Assembly (NCBI RefSeq): GCF_000766865.1
Contig: NZ_JNFA01000030.1
Coordinates: 62,001 to 126,000, forward strand
DNA from: Listeria booriae
Lineage (GTDB): Bacteria > Bacillota > Bacilli > Lactobacillales > Listeriaceae
Reading direction: 5' to 3'
DNA: 64,000 bases
Both the position numbers and the translations under genes were made by a program. Shown here one piece after another: positions 44,652-58,366 of the stretch (the first letter of the stretch is position 1; each line of letters opens with the position of its first letter). Below the pieces are notes generated by a model. The model ran no database searches, had not been told where the DNA came from, and saw only the letters and a list, made by a program, of their open reading frames with translations.

Positions 44652-45017
44652 TTATTTCTTCTTACCTGCGACCGTTTTTAATGGGCCTTTACGAGTACGT
44701 GCGTTGTTCTTCGTGTTTTGTCCACGAACTGGTAGACCACGACGATGACGCATGCCACGATAAGAACCGATTTCGATCAAACGTTTAATATTCAAGTTCA
44801 CTTCACGACGAAGGTCACCTTCAACTTTGATTTTGTCAACTAGTTCACGGATTTTACCAAGTTCATCCTCAGTTAAATCGCGAGTACGAGTATCTTCAGA
44901 AACTCCTGCTTCTTTTAAAACATCTTTAGCCGTTTGATTACCGATACCATAGATGTAAGTCAAAGATATTACAATGCGCTTCTCGCGCGGAACATCAACA
45001 CCTGCAATACGTGCCAT
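44652..45017 (-). CDS. rpsM: 30S ribosomal protein S13
   Basis: 121 aa: [21 protein letters not shown] at the start, helix-two-turn-helix [12 protein letters not shown], and [21 protein letters not shown] near the end, which contacts P-site tRNA and the 50S head bridge. Full length. Confidence 0.98.
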   Translation of the reverse strand: MARIAGVDVPREKRIVISLTYIYGIGNQTAKDVLKEAGVSEDTRTRDLTEDELGKIRELVDKIKVEGDLRREVNLNIKRLIEIGSYRGMRHRRGLPVRGQNTKNNARTRKGPLKTVAGKKK

Positions 45018-45035
45018 TTACAAAAGCACCTCCTC

Positions 45036-45167
<132 letters not shown>

Positions 45168-45249
45168 TTAGTAGAGAAAATGTCTCTATAAACCGATAAA
45201 AACTAGCTGGCGAACCAGACCGGTATATAATTTCATTTCCGACAAATTA

Positions 45250-45468
45250 TTATTTGAAACGGTAAGTGATTCGACCACGTGTCAAGTCATACGGGGAAAG
45301 CTCAACCGTTACTTTGTCACCTGGTAGAATACGAATATAGTGCATACGGATTTTGCCAGAAACTGTAGCTAAAACAGTATGACCATTTTCTAGTACAACT
45401 TTGAACATCGCGTTAGGCAATGTGTCTTCCACTGTACCTTCCACTTCGATTACATCTTCTTTTGCCAT
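45250..45468 (-). CDS. infA: Translation initiation factor IF-1
   Basis: 72 aa OB-fold: [26 protein letters not shown], HVSGKIRMxYIRI-type core ([24 protein letters not shown]). It occupies the ribosomal A site during initiation. A long leader with its own promoter precedes it. Confidence 0.99.
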   Translation of the reverse strand: MAKEDVIEVEGTVEDTLPNAMFKVVLENGHTVLATVSGKIRMHYIRILPGDKVTVELSPYDLTRGRITYRFK

Positions 45469-45849
45469 AGGTTGCTACCTCCTAACTTCTTTATAACTGG
45501 ACCATTTACAGGTCTGCCATTTCTTTTCGCGTAAAAATTTATTACATGAAAAAACGCTAGACATACCAAAATCGTTCCCCACGACAAGGAATTAATTTTA
45601 TACATCTTCAGACAATCGGTAAGTACGGTCCCGCAAAAATGGAAGTACAAGTGCATCTGGCTCGATTTCGAACGCCTTCTTCACTATTTCCAGTAGCATT
45701 CCTATTTATCCAGATGATCTTCAGACAATCTCTCGTTCATCATGTTTCGCATAGTTGTTACTCATTCTACTGCCAATTATCCATTATACTACAAAACAAA
45801 ATATTTTGCACTACCTAGACACCGACGGCAGATAAGCGATGATTCCTTT
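45469..45849. promoter_or_regulatory. infA promoter and long untranslated leader
   Basis: 381 bp between adk and infA without a convincing gene. Minus-strand TATAAT (45788-45783) is a good -10, with only a poor -35 (TGCAAA) 17 bases before it. That would give a leader of about 305 nt. The leader contains two copies of the 14-mer ATCTTCAGACAATC (45604-45617 and 45717-45730, plus-strand reading). The methionine aminopeptidase gene often found here in Bacillus is absent. Confidence 0.5.
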
Positions 45850-47865
<2,016 letters not shown>

Positions 47866-47866
<1 letters not shown>

Positions 47867-48306
47867 TAGATCACCTCAGTTTTTCCACCAGCAGCCTCGA
47901 TAGCTTCCTTAGCAGCCGATGAGAATTTGTTAGCTTTCACAGTAAGTTTTTTCTCGATAGCTCCGTTAGACAAAATCTTAATTCCGGATTTTGCGTTACG
48001 AACGATACCTGTTTCAATTAATAATTCAGGTGTTACTTCTGTACCTTCTTCAAAGCGATTTAAAACATCAATATTTACAACAGCATACTCTTTGCGATTG
48101 ATATTTGTAAAACCACGTTTTGGAATACGACGGAACAATGGTAATTGTCCACCTTCGAAGCCTAGGCGTACACCGCCACCTGAACGTGCTTTTTGACCTT
48201 TGTGACCGCGTCCTGATGTTTTACCGTTACCAGAACTCATACCACGACCAACACGATTACGCTCTTTACGAGAACCTTCTGCAGGTTTAAGTTCGTGAAG
48301 TTTCAT
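47866..48306 (-). CDS. rplO: 50S ribosomal protein L15
   Basis: 146 aa from ATG 48306, six bases after GGAGGAGGTG. Begins [20 protein letters not shown] with the Gly/Arg-rich [23 protein letters not shown] extension, full length. It is in the spc operon between rpmD and secY. Confidence 0.98.
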
Positions 48307-48366
48307 GTCAAGCACCTCCTCCTAATTTACGATTTTATTCGGTATTTCTTTTAAATAATTAATAGC

Positions 48367-48546
48367 TTAAACTTCTTTAACGTCCACTAAATGGCTTACT
48401 TTAGTGATCATCCCACGAATTGCAGGATTATCTTCTTTTACAACAACAGAATTAGTTTTTCCCAAGCCTAGAGCTTGAACTGTTTTGCGTTGTGGTTGAG
48501 GGCGTCCGATTAAGCTACGTTTTAGAGTAATTTCTAATTTCGCCAT
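48367..48546 (-). CDS. rpmD: 50S ribosomal protein L30
   Basis: 59 aa, read from ATG 48546: [20 protein letters not shown] ... [14 protein letters not shown] ... [16 protein letters not shown]. Standard bacterial short L30. Lies between rpsE and rplO. Confidence 0.97.
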
Positions 48547-48562
48547 AACGTTGATTCCCTCC

Positions 48563-49066
48563 TTATCCTAGCAATTCTTCAACTGTTTTGCCGCGTAATT
48601 TCGCAACATCTTCAGCTTTTTTAAGTTGTTTAATACCGTCGAATGTAGCGCGAACCATGTTGATTGGTGTGTTAGATCCTAGTGATTTACTAGACACATC
48701 AGCAACACCGGCAAGCTCAAGGACAGCACGAACTGGACCACCAGCAGTTACACCAGAACCGGCACTTGCAGGTTTTAGGAGAATTTCTCCACCACCAAAA
48801 TGACCGATTGCTGTGTGTGGGATTGTAGTGTCAACAGTTGGTACGAAGATCATATTCTTCTTAGCGTCATCAATTGCTTTACGGATCGCATCTGGTACTT
48901 CTTGTGCTTTACCAGTACCGAATCCAACATGACCGTTCTTATCTCCAACGACTACGAGCGCTGAAAAACGGAAACGACGACCACCCTTAACTACTTTCGC
49001 AACACGGTTGATAGTAACTACGCGTTCTTCTAATTCTAATTTGTTTCCATCGATTTGTTGAGGCAT
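48563..49066 (-). CDS. rpsE: 30S ribosomal protein S5
   Basis: 167 aa. Double-stranded RNA-binding N-terminal domain ([33 protein letters not shown]) and C-terminal [19 protein letters not shown]. Contributes to decoding accuracy. Full length. Confidence 0.99.
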
Positions 49067-49087
49067 GTAAGTTGTCCCTCCTTCTTA

Positions 49088-49447
49088 TTAAAATTCCAAT
49101 CCATTTTCACGAGCAGATTCAGCTAAAGCTTGTACACGACCGTGGTATAAGTAACCTCCGCGATCAAATACGACAGCTTTAACGCCTTTTTCTGCAGCGC
49201 GTTTTGCAACGATTTCGCCAACTTTTGTAGCAGCGTCAACTTTAGACTCAGCTTTAGGGAAATCTTTATCTACGTTAGATGCGCTAGCGATTGTTACACC
49301 GTTAACATCATCAATAATTTGAGCATAAATGTTTTTGTTTGAGCGGAAAACGTTCAAACGTGGACGAGCTGCAGTTCCAGAAATCTTAGAACGAACACGG
49401 CCATGTCTTTTCTTACGCACTTTATTTTTGTCGATTTTGGTAATCAC
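49088..49447 (-). CDS. rplR: 50S ribosomal protein L18
   Basis: 119 aa from GTG 49447, eight bases after AAGAGG; an upstream in-frame GTG lies inside that site. [19 protein letters not shown] start, [20 protein letters not shown] core. Binds 5S rRNA. Confidence 0.96.
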   Translation of the reverse strand: MITKIDKNKVRKKRHGRVRSKISGTAARPRLNVFRSNKNIYAQIIDDVNGVTIASASNVDKDFPKAESKVDAATKVGEIVAKRAAEKGVKAVVFDRGGYLYHGRVQALAESARENGLEF

Positions 49448-49481
49448 ACGACTCACCTCTTCTCTTAGCCTTTACGCGGCA

Positions 49482-50018
49482 TTATTTACCAGTTTTACCT
49501 TCTTTACGACGTACAAATTCGCCTTCGTAACGGATACCTTTACCTTTATACGGCTCTGGTGGACGTACGGAACGGATATTTGCAGCCAATTCGCCAACAT
49601 GTTCTTTGTTAATACCGCGAACGATAACTTTCGTATTCGCAGGTACTTCTACTTCAACACCTGGACGAGCTTCGAATTCTACTGGATGAGAGTAACCTAC
49701 GTTTAAAACAAGTTTAGTACCTTGTTTTGCAGCACGGTAACCGACACCAATAAGCTCAAGAGTTTTTTCGTAGCCTTCAGATACACCGACAACCATGTTA
49801 TTTAGAATAGCACGTGTCGTACCATGAAGCGCACGGTGTGTTTTATTGTCAGAGGGACGAGTTACGTTGATCTCGTTTCCTTCGATATTGATTGAGATAT
49901 CTGGGTTAAAAGTTTTTACTAATTCACCTTTAGGACCCTTAACAGTTGCTGTTGAGCCATCTAATGTTACAGTAACACCAGCTGGAATAACAATTGTTTT
50001 TTTACCTATACGGGACAT
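49482..50018 (-). CDS. rplF: 50S ribosomal protein L6
   Basis: 178 aa with the duplicated L6 fold: [20 protein letters not shown] and the C-terminal [22 protein letters not shown]. It lies near the GTPase centre. Full length. Confidence 0.99.
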   Translation of the reverse strand: MSRIGKKTIVIPAGVTVTLDGSTATVKGPKGELVKTFNPDISINIEGNEINVTRPSDNKTHRALHGTTRAILNNMVVGVSEGYEKTLELIGVGYRAAKQGTKLVLNVGYSHPVEFEARPGVEVEVPANTKVIVRGINKEHVGELAANIRSVRPPEPYKGKGIRYEGEFVRRKEGKTGK

Positions 50019-50047
50019 TTATTGCACCTCCTTGTGATTTTCTGTTC

Positions 50048-50446
50048 TTACCAAACGTATGCTAAAACTTCTCCGCCCACTTGTTTCGCGCGAGCTTCTT
50101 TGTCTGTTAACAAACCTTGAGAAGTAGATACAATTGCAATACCTAAACCGTTAAGTACTTTTGGTACCTCATCAGCTTTAGCGTAAACACGAAGACCTGG
50201 CTTACTGATACGCTTAAGTCCAGTAATTACACGCTCGTTTGCTGCACCATATTTAAGGAAAACACGGATTGTACCTTGTTTGTCGTCTTGAATATACTCA
50301 ACGTCACGTACGAAACCTTCTCTTTTAAGGATTTCAGCGACTTCTTTTTTGATTTTTGAAGCAGGAACTTCTAATTTATCGTGACGTACCATATTGGCAT
50401 TACGTATACGAGTTAGAAAATCTGCGATAGGATCTGTCATCACCAT
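50048..50446 (-). CDS. rpsH: 30S ribosomal protein S8
   Basis: 132 aa: [29 protein letters not shown] start, and the C-terminal [30 protein letters not shown]. Central-domain 16S binder; family length. Confidence 0.99.
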   Translation of the reverse strand: MVMTDPIADFLTRIRNANMVRHDKLEVPASKIKKEVAEILKREGFVRDVEYIQDDKQGTIRVFLKYGAANERVITGLKRISKPGLRVYAKADEVPKVLNGLGIAIVSTSQGLLTDKEARAKQVGGEVLAYVW

Positions 50447-50478
50447 GAAAAATTTACCTCCTTCCCATTATTGGGTTT

Positions 50479-50676
<198 letters not shown>

Positions 50677-50702
50677 CTACTTAATTATTGATTACTTTTG
50701 GC

Positions 50703-51242
50703 TTACTTTTGAAATGGCATACCGATTTGTGTCAGTAATTCTTTTGACTCTTCGTCAGATTTAGCAGTAGTAACGATTACTACGTCCATTCCGCGAACTT
50801 TGCTTACTTTATCGTAATCAATTTCAGGGAAAATTAATTGCTCTCTTACACCTAGCGTGTAGTTACCGCGACCGTCGAAGGCTTTTTTAGAAACCCCACG
50901 GAAGTCACGAACACGTGGTAGGGAAACAGTAATTAATTTGTCTAAGAAATCATACATGCGCTCACCACGAAGCGTTACTTTCGCACCGATTGGCATTCCT
51001 TCACGTAGACGGAAACCAGCGATTGAATTTTTTGCTTTCGTGATAACAGGTTTTTGACCAGTGATTTGAGCTAGCTCTTCCACTGCACTGTCTAAAACTT
51101 TCGCATTTGCTGTTGCATCACCAACACCAGTGTTGATTACGATTTTATCGATTTTTGGTACCTCCATTACGGAGTCATAATTGAATTTGCTCATTAAAGC
51201 AGGAACAATTTCCTTAAGATATCTATCTTTAAGGCGATTCAT
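50703..51242 (-). CDS. rplE: 50S ribosomal protein L5
   Basis: 179 aa: [19 protein letters not shown], then [21 protein letters not shown], and [24 protein letters not shown]. Binds 5S rRNA and contacts P-site tRNA. Full length. Confidence 0.99.
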   Translation of the reverse strand: MNRLKDRYLKEIVPALMSKFNYDSVMEVPKIDKIVINTGVGDATANAKVLDSAVEELAQITGQKPVITKAKNSIAGFRLREGMPIGAKVTLRGERMYDFLDKLITVSLPRVRDFRGVSKKAFDGRGNYTLGVREQLIFPEIDYDKVSKVRGMDVVIVTTAKSDEESKELLTQIGMPFQK

Positions 51243-51268
51243 GTACTATTCCCTCCTTCCTCAGATAC

Positions 51269-51589
51269 TTATTTAGTTGCGTCTTTTATAACTTCACCGG
51301 ATTTTTTAGCTACGCGTACTTTTTTACCGTCCTTGACTTGGTAGTTCACACGAGTTGGTTCACCAGTCTTTGGATCGATAAGCATTACGTTAGATACGTG
51401 AATCGGTGCTTCAACATTTAAAATTCCACCTTGCGGATTAATGTTCGATGGCTTTGTATGTTTTTTCACCATGTTGATTCCTTCAACAATTACGCGGTCT
51501 TTTTTAGGAAACGCAGCGATAATTTTGCCGGATTTACCTTTATCTTTACCAGTAATAACTTGTACTTTATCACCTTTTTTGACATGCAT
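51269..51589 (-). CDS. rplX: 50S ribosomal protein L24
   Basis: 106 aa from ATG 51589, nine bases after AAGGAGGTG; a longer frame would begin inside the ribosome site. The KOW motif is [21 protein letters not shown]. One of the two assembly-initiator proteins of the 50S subunit. Confidence 0.97.
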   Translation of the reverse strand: MHVKKGDKVQVITGKDKGKSGKIIAAFPKKDRVIVEGINMVKKHTKPSNINPQGGILNVEAPIHVSNVMLIDPKTGEPTRVNYQVKDGKKVRVAKKSGEVIKDATK

Positions 51590-51627
51590 TGGGTCTAGCA
51601 CCTCCTTGAGATTGAAACTAGTGTATT

Positions 51628-52023
<396 letters not shown>

Positions 52024-52073
52024 TCAGGAAATTTATTTTTCCTATTAAAACTTTTATTATTTCGGTTCATAAC

Positions 52074-52340
<267 letters not shown>

Positions 52341-52363
52341 TTAAAACCTCCTCTTGATTAATT

Positions 52364-52555
52364 TTAGGCAAGTTCTCTTTCGCGAACGATTGTTTTCATG
52401 CGAGCGATTGCTTTGCGTACTTCACGAATACGTGCAGTGTTTTCCAATTGGCCAGTAGCTAATTGAAAGCGCAAGTTGAAAAGCTCTTCTTTTAGAGATT
52501 TTTCTTTATCTTGAATTTCAGTAGTGGACAATTCACGGATATCAGTTGCTTTCAT
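52364..52555 (-). CDS. rpmC: 50S ribosomal protein L29
   Basis: 63 aa from ATG 52555 ([20 protein letters not shown]), overlapping the end of rplP. Two-helix protein at the tunnel exit, where signal recognition particle docks. Family length. Confidence 0.97.
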   Translation of the reverse strand: MKATDIRELSTTEIQDKEKSLKEELFNLRFQLATGQLENTARIREVRKAIARMKTIVRERELA

Positions 52556-52979
52556 TTGCTTCACCACCAATTTCTTCGCGTTTCACGATTTTTGTTTTCA
52601 CTGGTAATTTGTGTGCTGCAAGACGTAATGCTTCACGCGCTACTTCTTCAGGAACACCAGCGATTTCAAACATAATTTTGCCACGTTTAACTGGGCTTAC
52701 CCAACCTTCCGGAGCACCTTTACCTTTACCCATCCGAACACCAATTGGCTTAGATGTGTAAGATTTATGAGGGAAAATTTTAATCCAAACTTTACCGCCA
52801 CGTTTCATGTAACGAGTCATCGCGATACGGGCAGCTTCGATTTGACGGTTAGTGATCCATGAAGCTTCAACAGCTTGAAGACCAAATTCACCAAATGCTA
52901 CTTCTGTGCCGCCTTTTGCGCGTCCACGCATGTTACCACGGAACTCACGACGGTATTTTACACGTTTTGGAACTAACAT
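52542..52979 (-). CDS. rplP: 50S ribosomal protein L16
   Basis: 145 aa: [41 protein letters not shown]. Located near the peptidyl transferase centre. Overlaps rpmC by 14 bp. Confidence 0.99.
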   Translation of the reverse strand: MLVPKRVKYRREFRGNMRGRAKGGTEVAFGEFGLQAVEASWITNRQIEAARIAMTRYMKRGGKVWIKIFPHKSYTSKPIGVRMGKGKGAPEGWVSPVKRGKIMFEIAGVPEEVAREALRLAAHKLPVKTKIVKREEIGGEANESN

Positions 52980-52981
52980 TA

Positions 52982-53638
52982 TTATTTTCCTCCTTCCACA
53001 TTGTTTTTCTTCGTAGGAAGGACTTCACCACGGTAGATCCAGACTTTAACGCCTAGTTTACCATAAGTTGTGTCAGCTTCTTCCCATGCGTAGTCGATGT
53101 CGGCACGCAATGTATGAAGAGGAACTGTTCCTTCACTGTAGTGTTCCGCACGAGCGATATCTGCTCCACCTAAACGGCCGGAAACTTGAGTTTTAATACC
53201 TTTAGCGCCTGCACGCATTGTACGTTGGATTGCTTGTTTTTGTGCACGTCGGAAAGACACACGGTTTTCCAATTGACGAGCAATTCCTTCAGCAACCAAT
53301 TTAGCGTCAAGGTCAGCTCTTTTGATTTCTACAATATTGATATGAACTCGTTTACCTGTAAGTTCATTCAGATTTTTACGTAATGATTCTACTTCAGATC
53401 CACCTTTACCGATAACCATACCAGGTTTCGCAGTGTGGATAGTGATATTAACACGGCTTGCCGCGCGTTCGATTTCAACACGTGATACAGAAGCATCTGA
53501 TAAGTTCTTCGCGATATATTCACGGATGCGTAAATCTTCGTGTAAGAAGTTCGCGTATTCTTTACCAGCGTACCATTTTGAATCCCAATCACGGATTATA
53601 CCGACACGCATACCAATTGGATGTATTTTTTGACCCAC
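52982..53638 (-). CDS. rpsC: 30S ribosomal protein S3
   Basis: 218 aa: [20 protein letters not shown], type II KH domain with [17 protein letters not shown], and C-terminal [12 protein letters not shown]. Part of the mRNA entry helicase site. Three bases separate it from rplV and two from rplP. Confidence 0.99.
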   Translation of the reverse strand: MGQKIHPIGMRVGIIRDWDSKWYAGKEYANFLHEDLRIREYIAKNLSDASVSRVEIERAASRVNITIHTAKPGMVIGKGGSEVESLRKNLNELTGKRVHINIVEIKRADLDAKLVAEGIARQLENRVSFRRAQKQAIQRTMRAGAKGIKTQVSGRLGGADIARAEHYSEGTVPLHTLRADIDYAWEEADTTYGKLGVKVWIYRGEVLPTKKNNVEGGK

Positions 53639-53641
53639 GAA

Positions 53642-53986
53642 TTATCCCTCCTCGATTTCAGATACCACGACTGTAATGTGGCTTGTACGTTTATTAATTG
53701 CACTTGCGCGTCCCATCGCACGTGGACGGAAACGTTTCAATGTTGGCCCTTCGTCAACGAATGCCTCAGAAATTACCAAGTTATTTACATCTAAATCATA
53801 ATTATGCTCAGCGTTTGCGATTGCTGATTTTAAAACTTTTTCGATGATTGGAGAAGCTGCTTTTGGTGTAAGTTTCAAAATAGCAACGGCTTCACCGACT
53901 TGCTTACCACGAACTAGATCCATTACGAGTCTAGCTTTACGAGGAGCAATACGAACAGTTTTTGCAACGGCTTTTGCAGTTGTCAT
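53642..53986 (-). CDS. rplV: 50S ribosomal protein L22
   Basis: 114 aa starting [20 protein letters not shown], a few residues shorter at the N-terminus than the L. monocytogenes form as I recall it. The beta-hairpin [19 protein letters not shown] lines the exit tunnel. GGAGGATATCCTG-type site precedes ATG. Confidence 0.98.
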   Translation of the reverse strand: MTTAKAVAKTVRIAPRKARLVMDLVRGKQVGEAVAILKLTPKAASPIIEKVLKSAIANAEHNYDLDVNNLVISEAFVDEGPTLKRFRPRAMGRASAINKRTSHITVVVSEIEEG

Positions 53987-54005
53987 CAGGATATCCTCCT
54001 CTCAA

Positions 54006-54284
54006 TTAGCGTCTAGTTTTTTTATCGTCGCCCGCGTGACCACGGTACGTACGAGTTGGTGCGAATTCACCTAATTTATGTCCAACCATATCTTCTTGGA
54101 TATAGACTGGAACGTGTTTGCGTCCATCATATACAGCAATTGTTTGACCAACAAATACTGGGAAAATCGTTGAACGACGAGACCAAGTTTTGATAACTTG
54201 TTTCTTCTCGCTTGCATCAGCTGCTTCAACTTTCTTCATCAAATGATCATCTACAAAAGGTCCTTTTTTCAAGCTACGACCCAT
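54006..54284 (-). CDS. rpsS: 30S ribosomal protein S19
   Basis: 92 aa: [60 protein letters not shown]. Full length, head of the 30S subunit. Confidence 0.99.
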   Translation of the reverse strand: MGRSLKKGPFVDDHLMKKVEAADASEKKQVIKTWSRRSTIFPVFVGQTIAVYDGRKHVPVYIQEDMVGHKLGEFAPTRTYRGHAGDDKKTRR

Positions 54285-54307
54285 GTCGGAACCTCCCTTC
54301 GCATAGT

Positions 54308-54341
54308 CAGGAATCGGTAAGCCAACGCTTGCCCGTTCCTG
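54308..54341 (-). promoter_or_regulatory. Hairpin in the rplB-rpsS spacer
   Basis: CAGGAA pairs with TTCCTG, CGG with CCG and AAGC with GCTT around a CAAC loop, with small bulges. No T-run follows, so it is more likely an mRNA structure (processing, stability or autoregulation) than a terminator. Confidence 0.4.
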
Positions 54342-54374
54342 CTACCTATAAATTCGTTAAAATGACAAACCCGA

Positions 54375-55208
54375 TTATTTCTTCTTACGACGACGTACGA
54401 TAAATTTATCGGAGTTATTGTTTTTCTTACGAGTTTTGTAACCAAGTGTTGGTTTGCCCCAAGGAGACATTGGTGATTTACGTCCGATTGGTGCTTTACC
54501 TTCACCACCACCGTGTGGGTGATCGTTAGGGTTCATGACAGATCCACGAACTGTTGGGCGTTTACCCATCCAACGTGAACGACCTGCTTTACCAATGTTG
54601 ATAAGTTCGTGTTGCTCGTTACCAACTTGGCCGATAGTAGCACGACAAGTAGCAAGAATCATGCGAACCTCACCAGAGTTAAGACGGATTAATACGTATT
54701 TGCCTTCTTTACCAAGTACTTGCGCGCTTGTTCCAGCAGAACGTACTAATTGTCCACCTTTACCAGGTTTCATTTCGATATTGTGGATAACTGTACCCAC
54801 TGGAATATCTTTAAGTTCTAGCGCGTTACCAACTTTGATATCCGCTTCTGAACCTGAATAAATTGTTTGGCCTACTTCTAAGCCTTTTGCTGCGATGATG
54901 TAGCGTTTTTCTCCATCAACGTAGTGAATTAATGCGATGTTAGCAGAACGGTTCGGATCATATTCGATCGTAGCAACGCGTCCTGGAATACCATCTTTAT
55001 TACGTTTAAAATCGATCACGCGGTATTGACGTTTGTGTCCTCCACCGTGATGACGAACAGTTAACTTACCTTGGTTATTACGACCAGCCTTCTTTTTCAG
55101 AGGACGTAGTAAAGATTTTTCTGGAGTACTTGTAGTAATCTCAGCGAAATCTGAACTCGTCATGTGACGACGGCCGTTTGTGGTAGGTTTATACTTTTTA
55201 ATCGCCAT
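54375..55208 (-). CDS. rplB: 50S ribosomal protein L2
   Basis: 277 aa: [20 protein letters not shown], the conserved [20 protein letters not shown] loop with the peptidyl-transferase-associated His, and a C-terminal basic tail. Full length. Confidence 0.99.
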   Translation of the reverse strand: MAIKKYKPTTNGRRHMTSSDFAEITTSTPEKSLLRPLKKKAGRNNQGKLTVRHHGGGHKRQYRVIDFKRNKDGIPGRVATIEYDPNRSANIALIHYVDGEKRYIIAAKGLEVGQTIYSGSEADIKVGNALELKDIPVGTVIHNIEMKPGKGGQLVRSAGTSAQVLGKEGKYVLIRLNSGEVRMILATCRATIGQVGNEQHELINIGKAGRSRWMGKRPTVRGSVMNPNDHPHGGGEGKAPIGRKSPMSPWGKPTLGYKTRKKNNNSDKFIVRRRKKK

Positions 55209-55245
55209 TGTATTCCCTCCTCTATTAGTTCAATTCATGGAAGTA

Positions 55246-55530
55246 TTAAACTTCGAAAAATTGGATTTCTTTGCTATCAGCTGTCAAAGTAACGATAGCT
55301 TTACGACGCTTGTTTGTATAGCCAGCGTAACGGCCCATACGTTTTAATTTACCTTTGTAGTTCATTACGTTTACTTTCGCAACTTTTACTTCGAAGATTT
55401 CTTCGATAGCTTTTTTAACGTGCGTTTTAGTAGCGCGTGTATCAACTTCAAATGTATATTTCTTGTCATCTAGAACACTAGTTGATTGCTCAGTGATAAT
55501 TGGGCGCTTAATGATGTCGCGTGCATCCAT
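55246..55530 (-). CDS. rplW: 50S ribosomal protein L23
   Basis: 94 aa: [40 protein letters not shown]. At the tunnel exit, the trigger factor dock. Overlaps rplD by one base. Confidence 0.98.
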   Translation of the reverse strand: MDARDIIKRPIITEQSTSVLDDKKYTFEVDTRATKTHVKKAIEEIFEVKVAKVNVMNYKGKLKRMGRYAGYTNKRRKAIVTLTADSKEIQFFEV

Positions 55531-56153
55531 TATGCAAGCACCTCCTCTACTTGTTCAAGAGCTGCTTTAGTGATAATTAGCTTATCATGTTTAGCAACGT
55601 CTAGTACTGAGATACTTTGAGCTGGAATAACTTTAATGCCTTGTAAGTTACGTGCAGATAGTTCTACATTTTCACTTCCATCGGCTACTACTACCAATGC
55701 TTTTGTATCTACAGAGATATTTTTAAGGAAAGCCGTGAATTCTTTAGTCTTAGGAGCTGCGAAAGTTAAACCTTCTAATACTACTAAGCTCTCTTCTTTT
55801 ACTTTAGAAGAAAGGATCGATTTGATCGCTAAACGACGAACTTTCTTAGGTAATTTGTAAGCATAGCTACGTGGTGTTGGACCGAATACGATACCACCTC
55901 CACGCCATTGTGGGGAACGAATCGAACCTTGACGGGCACGACCTGTACCTTTTTGACGCCATGGTTTACGTCCACCGCCGCGTACTTCTGAGCGGCCTTT
56001 TACTTTATGAGTTCCTTGACGTAAGGAAGCTCGTTGACTCAAAATTACATCAACAACCACTTTTTCATTTGGTTCAATACCGAAAATAGTATCGTTAAGT
56101 GTAATTTCGCCAGCATTTGTTCCATCTTGTTTCAATAAAGCTACGTTGGGCAT
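55530..56153 (-). CDS. rplD: 50S ribosomal protein L4
   Basis: 207 aa: the tunnel loop [20 protein letters not shown] followed by [18 protein letters not shown] is intact. L4 regulates the S10 operon in E. coli; whether it does so here is not shown. Full length. Confidence 0.99.
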   Translation of the reverse strand: MPNVALLKQDGTNAGEITLNDTIFGIEPNEKVVVDVILSQRASLRQGTHKVKGRSEVRGGGRKPWRQKGTGRARQGSIRSPQWRGGGIVFGPTPRSYAYKLPKKVRRLAIKSILSSKVKEESLVVLEGLTFAAPKTKEFTAFLKNISVDTKALVVVADGSENVELSARNLQGIKVIPAQSISVLDVAKHDKLIITKAALEQVEEVLA

Positions 56154-56177
56154 TTGTTAGTCCTCCTTTCCAATAAA

Positions 56178-56807
56178 TTATCTTGATTTGTTTGCTGTTT
56201 TGATTTGGATCAACGCTTTTTTAGCTCCTGGTACGTTACCTTTAACTAAAAGAACATTTTTCTCTACGTCTACTTTGACGATTTCTAGGTTTTGGATAGT
56301 GATTTGATCTCCACCCATACGACCTGGAAGTAATTTATTTTTGAATACACGGTTAGGCGCTACAGGACCCATTGAACCCGGGCGACGATGGTAACGAGAT
56401 CCATGGGCCATTGGTCCACGAGATTGTCCGTGGCGTTTAATAACACCTTGGAATCCTTTACCTTTTGATACGCCTGTCGCGTCGACGATGTCACCTTCTG
56501 CGAATACGTCTACTTTAATTTCTCCACCAATTTCATACTCGTCTAAGTTTACATCGCGTAATTCGCGAATGAAGCGCTTAGGAGTAGTATTGGCTTTTTC
56601 TACATGACCTTTTTCGGGTTTGTTTGACAACTTTTCGCGTTTATCCTCGAAACCGATTTGAATTGCTTCATATCCGTCTGTTTCAACAGTTTTCTTTTGA
56701 AGTACTACGTTAGCACCTGCTTCGATTACTGTTACTGGAATAAGTTCGCCGTTTTCTGTGAAAACTTGTGTCATCCCTACTTTTCTACCTAAGATTCCTT
56801 TGGTCAT
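56178..56807 (-). CDS. rplC: 50S ribosomal protein L3
   Basis: 209 aa: [20 protein letters not shown] start and the peptidyl-transferase-proximal [20 protein letters not shown] loop with the modified-Gln region. AGGAGGTGTG precedes the ATG. Full length. Confidence 0.99.
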   Translation of the reverse strand: MTKGILGRKVGMTQVFTENGELIPVTVIEAGANVVLQKKTVETDGYEAIQIGFEDKREKLSNKPEKGHVEKANTTPKRFIRELRDVNLDEYEIGGEIKVDVFAEGDIVDATGVSKGKGFQGVIKRHGQSRGPMAHGSRYHRRPGSMGPVAPNRVFKNKLLPGRMGGDQITIQNLEIVKVDVEKNVLLVKGNVPGAKKALIQIKTANKSR

Positions 56808-56879
56808 GAGTCACACCTCCTGTTATTTTTGGATTTGGTTTAGCTTGCTCGAGATTGTCGAGTTATAAGCTAGTTATGC

Positions 56880-56905
56880 ATGCGAATGTTTCGCGAGCAT
56901 GTAAT
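56880..56905 (-). promoter_or_regulatory. Hairpin in the rpsJ-rplC spacer
   Basis: CATGC and GCATG arms with an inner GAA/TTC pairing enclose a short loop in the 105-bp gap between rpsJ and rplC. No T-run; role unknown. Confidence 0.3.
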
Positions 56906-56912
56906 TCATTAT

Positions 56913-57404
<492 letters not shown>

Positions 57405-57433
57405 ATTATACACGTCTAGCCTAGTAATTTCAA
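57405..57433 (-). promoter_or_regulatory. S10 operon promoter (sigma-A type)
   Basis: Minus strand: -35 TTGAAA (57433-57428), 17-bp spacer, -10 TATAAT (57410-57405). A near-consensus arrangement in the right place to drive the whole ribosomal cluster. Confidence 0.88.
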
Positions 57434-57493
57434 CGATTTTCTTAAAAAACTTTTATGACGGTTATATTACATGATTCCACTTATTTTTAAATG

Positions 57494-57532
57494 CGAAAAG
57501 ACCGGCAATCGCAAGTGACGAAAGCCAGTCTT
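57494..57532 (-). terminator. Terminator of the EET minus-strand operon (after fmnA)
   Basis: Minus strand: AAGACTGGC pairs with GCCGGTCTT (one G-U pair) around an 17-base loop, followed by TTTTC. It begins two bases past the fmnA stop and separates the EET genes from the S10 promoter. Confidence 0.8.
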
Positions 57533-57533
57533 C

Positions 57534-58334
57534 TCAGGAAATTCTTAGTGTTACTAAACCTACTGTCAACGCTACTAAAACAAGCCCTGCGACTAAATCG
57601 CACCAATGCCAATGTAGGATGCGGAATCGGGTTCTTTTTTGGTCACCTTGGTATCCGCGGGCTTCCATTGCGTCTGCAAGGTCTTCTGCGCGATTGAAAG
57701 AACTTACGAATAGCGGGATGAATATCGGAACGACGACTTTCATTTGTTCAAATAGGTTGCCTTCACCGAATTCTACACCACGTGCTCGCTGCGCTTTCAT
57801 AATTTTATCAGTTTCTTCCATTAATGTGGGGATGAAACGCAGAGCTACTGAAATCATGAGCGCGATGTCTTGTACTGGCATTTTTAGAACTTTGAACGGT
57901 CTTAGTATGTATGCAATGGCATCTGTCAGGTCCATAGGGGTCGTTGTGAGCGTGATTACTGTGGAGATGAAGATAATCAGCACGAATCGAATGAACACGT
58001 AAACACCGTTGATTAGACCGAATGAAGAGATGGCGAAAGGCCCCCAGCTGAAAAAGATTGTGCCGCCGCTCGTGAATAGCATTTGCAAAACTACCGTGAA
58101 CAAAATCAGCCAAATCAATGGTTTCACGCCTTTTATGAAAAAGCGATAGGAAATACCCGTTAACGCGATGACTGCAAAAGTGAACAATGTTAACAGCGCA
58201 TAGGTTTGCCAATTGTTTGCCAGGAACAGAATGCCAATAAAGTAAAAACCGGCAATCAATTTCGTTCTGGCATCTAAATGATGAATAAGGGATTCCCCAG
58301 GCATGAAGCGCCCAAATATTAATTTATCAATCAT
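57534..58334 (-). CDS. fmnA: ECF transporter transmembrane subunit (EcfT-like, FmnA)
   Basis: 266 aa, five to six helices. The N-terminus GRFMPGESLIHHLDARTKL and the coupling-helix motifs ARG (QRARGVEFGEGN) and second ARG-like EARGYQG are those of EcfT proteins. In L. monocytogenes the equivalent gene of the EET locus (fmnA) is needed to supply flavin for FmnB. Its ATPase and S-component partners (EcfA, RibU) are not encoded here. AAAGGGG precedes the ATG. Last gene of the minus-strand EET operon. Confidence 0.9.
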   Translation of the reverse strand: MIDKLIFGRFMPGESLIHHLDARTKLIAGFYFIGILFLANNWQTYALLTLFTFAVIALTGISYRFFIKGVKPLIWLILFTVVLQMLFTSGGTIFFSWGPFAISSFGLINGVYVFIRFVLIIFISTVITLTTTPMDLTDAIAYILRPFKVLKMPVQDIALMISVALRFIPTLMEETDKIMKAQRARGVEFGEGNLFEQMKVVVPIFIPLFVSSFNRAEDLADAMEARGYQGDQKRTRFRILHWHWCDLVAGLVLVALTVGLVTLRIS

Positions 58335-58366
58335 CGGAAAATCCCCTTTCTTCTATCTAATAAAAT

